NCBI GenBank assembly: GCA_017999235.1
Contig: JAGOBN010000289.1
Coordinates: 1-5,879 of the forward strand
Direction of reading: 5' to 3'
Source: Anaerolineales bacterium
GTDB lineage: Bacteria > Chloroflexota > Anaerolineae > Anaerolineales > UBA6663
DNA: 5,879 bases
Each line of letters starts with the position of its first letter. Position 1 is the first letter of the stretch. The notes beneath the pieces were generated by a model. The model made no database searches and had not been told where the DNA came from. It saw nothing but the letters and a program-made list of their open reading frames with translations. Positions 5,801 to 5,879 of the stretch are shown piece by piece. The position numbers and the translations under genes were made by a program.

Positions 5801-5879
5801 CTAGGATTTCTTCCGCCCCGGCCGGCGCTTGCCGCGATACGCGTCCACCTTCAGCACATGCACCTGGCAGACCTCGGCC
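5801..5879 (-). CDS. C-terminal end of an unrecognised gene (5' end outside window)
   Basis: On the - strand a frame open to the window edge ends in TAG at 5801-5803. The 25 visible residues read AEVCQVHVLKVDAYRGKRRP followed by GRKKS. A beta-strand-like stretch (VCQVHVLKV) runs into a strongly basic tail of the kind seen in RNA- or DNA-binding proteins. The stop is 6 bases from the lipoprotein start, so the two genes are probably co-transcribed. The piece is too short to name a family. The short spacing and sensible composition make a real gene more likely than not. Confidence 0.55.
   Translation of the reverse strand, partial: AEVCQVHVLKVDAYRGKRRPGRKKS

Noticed and set aside
5153..5804. 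Two overlapping + strand frames opposite the lipoprotein gene
   Set aside because: Their apparent repeats are just the reverse reading of the 27-base repeats. The - strand frame has a lipobox and SUMF1 motifs, which settle the coding strand.

Overview
The window is very GC-rich, with G or C at most third codon positions and almost no spacer DNA. Its gene set (an EF-G paralogue with a GHSGSGKT P-loop, a Pro/Thr-linked SUMF1-domain lipoprotein, a short phosphoglycerate-mutase-like metalloenzyme) suggests a Chloroflexota bacterium of the Anaerolineae type. That assignment rests on the general look of the proteins, not on a marker gene. I see no rRNA, tRNA, CRISPR array, insertion sequence or phage gene.

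Layout from left to right. (1) Positions 1-264, + strand: the 3' end of a Trp-rich protein I do not recognise. (2) Positions 2291 down to 261, - strand: a compact three-gene set made of a membrane-anchored thioredoxin-like protein, a class I SAM methyltransferase and an alkaline-phosphatase-superfamily metalloenzyme, with gaps of 8 and 22 bases. The last gene runs tail to tail into gene 1, and their stop codons overlap in a TTAA. (3) Positions 2292-2506: a divergent control region with overlapping candidate promoters and a strong hairpin in the leader of the rightward gene. (4) Positions 2507-4579, + strand: a complete EF-G-type translation factor, followed by an intrinsic terminator. (5) Positions 5794 down to 4679, - strand: a lipoprotein with a low-complexity linker and a SUMF1 (formylglycine-generating-enzyme-like) domain that lacks the catalytic cysteines. 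(6) Positions 5879 down to 5801, - strand: the basic C-terminal end of another gene, 6 bases upstream of the lipoprotein gene.

The thioredoxin, methyltransferase and metalloenzyme are probably co-transcribed, but nothing in the sequences fixes a common pathway. EF-G is a single-gene unit. The lipoprotein is probably co-transcribed with the truncated upstream gene.

I did not find a clearly new biological system. The most interesting details are the overlapping divergent promoters, the EF-G leader hairpin, the loss of the switch II histidine in the EF-G-like GTPase, and a three-copy 27-base repeat with conserved hairpins inside the lipoprotein gene.
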